Below, in pieces: positions 63,001 through 64,000 of a stretch of DNA of 64,000 nucleotides. Under the pieces are notes generated by a model. That model was not told the DNA's origin, did not search any database, and saw nothing but the letters and a program-made list of their open reading frames with translations. This DNA is from GCA-002050365 sp038235165 (GTDB lineage: Bacteria; Acidobacteriota; Blastocatellia; Pyrinomonadales; Pyrinomonadaceae), in the NCBI GenBank assembly GCA_038235165.1, contig JBBSUG010000017.1, positions 1-64,000 on the forward strand. Direction: 5' to 3'. Numbering within the stretch: position 1 is the stretch's first letter; every line of letters starts with the position of its first letter. Position numbers and translations under genes: made by a program.

Positions 63001-64000
63001 GACGGCAACTGTGGCTGCCGATCAGACTGCCAAAAATAATTTGATTGATGACACGGAAGGCACGGGCGCACGACTCGGAACGACGACGACACCGGCTGAC
63101 GATTCGATGACGGTTGATTTGCAGGGAACGGCTCCTGTTCTGGTCACCAACATCAACGTCAGCACCGCCGCCGGACCGACCAACGGCGGAAGATTTACGG
63201 GCATTCGTAAATTTGCGATTGATGCGAGTACCAACGGAATAACTTATACGCCTATTTACACCAGCCCGGATGATGCTTTCCCGGCGGAAGTTCCGCGTCC
63301 GGTTCAGCCGCAGTTGATTATGCGTAACTTCGATATTCCCGATACGATGGCGACACATCTGCGGCTGCGTGTTTTAACGACACAGTGTACCGGAAAAGCC
63401 GAATTTCTCGGCGAACAGGACAACGACCCGTTTAATAATACGGACTGTGCGTCTTACGTTCCGCCGGTGAATCCTGGACCACCGCCGACAACACCGGTTG
63501 CTCCCGGAATGGTTTCGCGGGCAACCGAGTTTCAGGTGTTTACGAGCGCGGCGACTGTTTCAAGTCCCGCCGGATTAGAGGGTGATGTCTCCCCGCGCGG
63601 CACGGCAGACGGTTTTGTTGATGCTGACGATATTCAACAGATTCGCCGTTTCTCCGTCGGACTTGATCAACCCTTCCAGAACAACGAATATCAACGCGCC
63701 GACGATTCGCCGCGTTCATCGGCGGGCGACGGAACGCTCGATTCGGATGATGTCCAGCAGTCACGACGCTATGCCGTAGGAACTGACAGTAATCAGTTTG
63801 CCGGCGGTCCGTTATCACCGGCACCGGCACCGCCTCCGGGTTCGGGAGCAAAAACGAATCCGGCGATTAAAGATAAGGGTTTAGTTCGCACCAAAAACGG
63901 CGTGACGGCGGCACCGGCGGCGTTTAGAATTGACGCGCAAAATGCCAATGCCGGTCAAACGATCAATGTCCCGGTTCGCGTTGATACGGTCGGCAACGAG
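60065..64000 (+). CDS. M36 (fungalysin-type) metallopeptidase with dockerin and cohesin modules, 3' end outside the window
   Basis: An open frame of 1312 codons running to the window edge. The signal segment is LYALTAVLAVMIMIIPSTTF. An FTP-type propeptide follows (about residues 60-280; AREWIRVNHELFKLSEQSVA). The M36 catalytic domain has VGHEYTHAISGR (zinc ligands His652 and His656, catalytic Glu653) and GSMGESWSDLDAAEF (third ligand Glu). After about residue 860 come strand domains, including a carboxypeptidase-regulatory-like part (NQPVTSAKIFVGHYEG). Then come dockerin-like calcium loops (about 1176-1246; ADGFVDADDIQQIRRFSVGL, DGTLDSDDVQQSRRYAVGTD) and, near 1285, the opening of a cohesin domain (NANAGQTINVPVRVDTVG). 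It is a secreted zinc protease, probably made as an inactive proenzyme. It starts at ATG 60065 after GGAGGAGA. Confidence 0.9.
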   Translation, partial: MKLSTKHIGKNLRFGRLYALTAVLAVMIMIIPSTTFGILNLWDKPQNLPDIDNRAGLIAPTAAQLSQIQSLGARAEWNRFGTIKTLVKDGGYISTGITGEPVAAAREWIRVNHELFKLSEQSVADLVLVNDGKMPYNDAHFVLFRQSFGGVVPTQDGQINVSIVNGNVFHVWSSSAGDQAAPGAATLTPLQGWLAAATNIGRIIPAADILSVAPDTNNNWTLIQVAGFPQVQQVRLTAIPTPLGGVRPAYEANVVYNSGHISEAYTVFVDAQSGNILRRMNRVNYLNAPPPPPETATFQGEYQPQVFPCGGTVNSFTVPAGKTRIAVQATAAVATNDIKVHLLYNGLEVASEDTGISSEALNYAPAGGVPAGAYQVRICQTTNTMDVPQTAPYSYVGTFTTDDTNTPNAGIPSPRWRYHTAYPDLDFINTDLRRIFGCWQITPGGTVPAACVRDERNIAARAPWDYDFNAGTFTGTTRGNAAQTAESWGSPLTPSTPYAPTSATRDYNFRWTNHWNRTKCDPTILVHTGTSGANVADDADIDASIVQLFVTHNRFHDWSYYLGFTESNYNLQKSNFGNTDATRENDPEIGNVQAGAVSGGANGMYMGRDNANQIALQDGVPGITNQYLFQPIAGAFYAPCTDGDNDVGIVGHEYTHAISGRMVGGPDDGLSGAQAGSMGESWSDLDAAEFENAFNYVPQQGENKTAVGIYATNNRKLAIRDYNLEENPLNYSNIGFDTPGPEVHSDGEVWNAVNWNVRQVLINKYNSQYPYSDIAARQLCAEGKKNPADCAGNRRWIQIMFDAFLLQQGATSMLDARDAYLAADVARFNGANQTEMWRVFAQRGMGMLANSNGTADVTPIPDFSSPLENNATVTFNVSAKDESNQPVTSAKIFVGHYEGRSRPIADTDPATVVSGTDPRSNINDNVAKFVPGTYDFIVQAPGYGAHRFTRTFAAGERATVEFTLPTNRASATKGAAVITTATVAADQTAKNNLIDDTEGTGARLGTTTTPADDSMTVDLQGTAPVLVTNINVSTAAGPTNGGRFTGIRKFAIDASTNGITYTPIYTSPDDAFPAEVPRPVQPQLIMRNFDIPDTMATHLRLRVLTTQCTGKAEFLGEQDNDPFNNTDCASYVPPVNPGPPPTTPVAPGMVSRATEFQVFTSAATVSSPAGLEGDVSPRGTADGFVDADDIQQIRRFSVGLDQPFQNNEYQRADDSPRSSAGDGTLDSDDVQQSRRYAVGTDSNQFAGGPLSPAPAPPPGSGAKTNPAIKDKGLVRTKNGVTAAPAAFRIDAQNANAGQTINVPVRVDTVGNE

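Noticed and set aside
61910..63358. A 482-codon open frame on the reverse strand inside the M36 gene
   Set aside because: It is exactly antisense to the clear M36 frame, its product is rich in Arg, Ile and Asn with no domain, and the forward frame has the catalytic motifs.

Overview
The window looks like a chromosomal segment of a diderm bacterium, most likely an acidobacterium of the Blastocatellia/Pyrinomonadales kind. That placement is an inference. It rests on the gene content: DUF4097 proteins, propeller sensor kinase, VIT/VWA protein, DUF5916 outer-membrane protein, large secreted proteins ending in dockerin and cohesin modules, and betaine-lipid genes. It also rests on the codon style (GAA/AAA rich, moderate GC, many CGC/GCG codons). 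No rRNA, tRNA, CRISPR array, phage or transposase gene was seen.

Layout. 1-660: remnants of genes at the window edge. 662-3922: an ECF sigma factor, its zinc-finger anti-sigma factor and two DUF4097 envelope proteins, probably one operon. 4035-4625: dCTP deaminase between two strong hairpins. 4703-22504: a long co-directional run of envelope and surface genes: propeller sensor kinase, kinase-less propeller protein, small calcium-loop protein, VIT/VWA protein, a 2494-residue TPR protein, and a DUF3352-like protein. 22672-26461: C-terminal processing protease (reverse), a family 2 glycosyltransferase, a toxin-antitoxin pair whose YoeB toxin is frameshifted, and pdxJ. 26462-35942: a 780-bp leader with several stem-loops, then a 2881-residue secreted multidomain protein and its terminator.

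35963-39517 (reverse): PIN-domain toxin with a small antitoxin candidate, and uvrA. 39799-46090 (forward): lysS with an unusual internal segment, small membrane or acidic proteins, an RraB-family protein, an EamA transporter and a PlsC-type acyltransferase. 46170-54753 (reverse): btaB, btaA, an FtsX-type permease, two GT4 glycosyltransferases, a Uma2 protein, a multi-pass membrane protein and a PHP-domain protein. This block and the adjacent acyltransferase suggest a membrane-lipid and surface-glycan neighbourhood. 55032-59745: a double DUF4097 protein and a DUF5916 outer-membrane protein. 60065 to the end: an M36 (fungalysin-type) metallopeptidase with dockerin repeats and the start of a cohesin domain, cut by the window edge.

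The most unusual features are these: (i) intergenic palindromic elements of at least two families, one with three copies in both orientations, built of nested hairpins, some supplying codons to flanking genes; (ii) dockerin plus cohesin cassettes on both giant secreted proteins; (iii) a frameshifted YoeB whose missing catalytic C-terminus is still intact in another frame; (iv) a 7-bp tandem repeat just inside btaB that could switch it on and off; (v) a compositionally odd, enlarged segment inside lysS; (vi) the structured leader before the giant gene; (vii) a twice-used unnamed module of about 210 residues in the giant protein.
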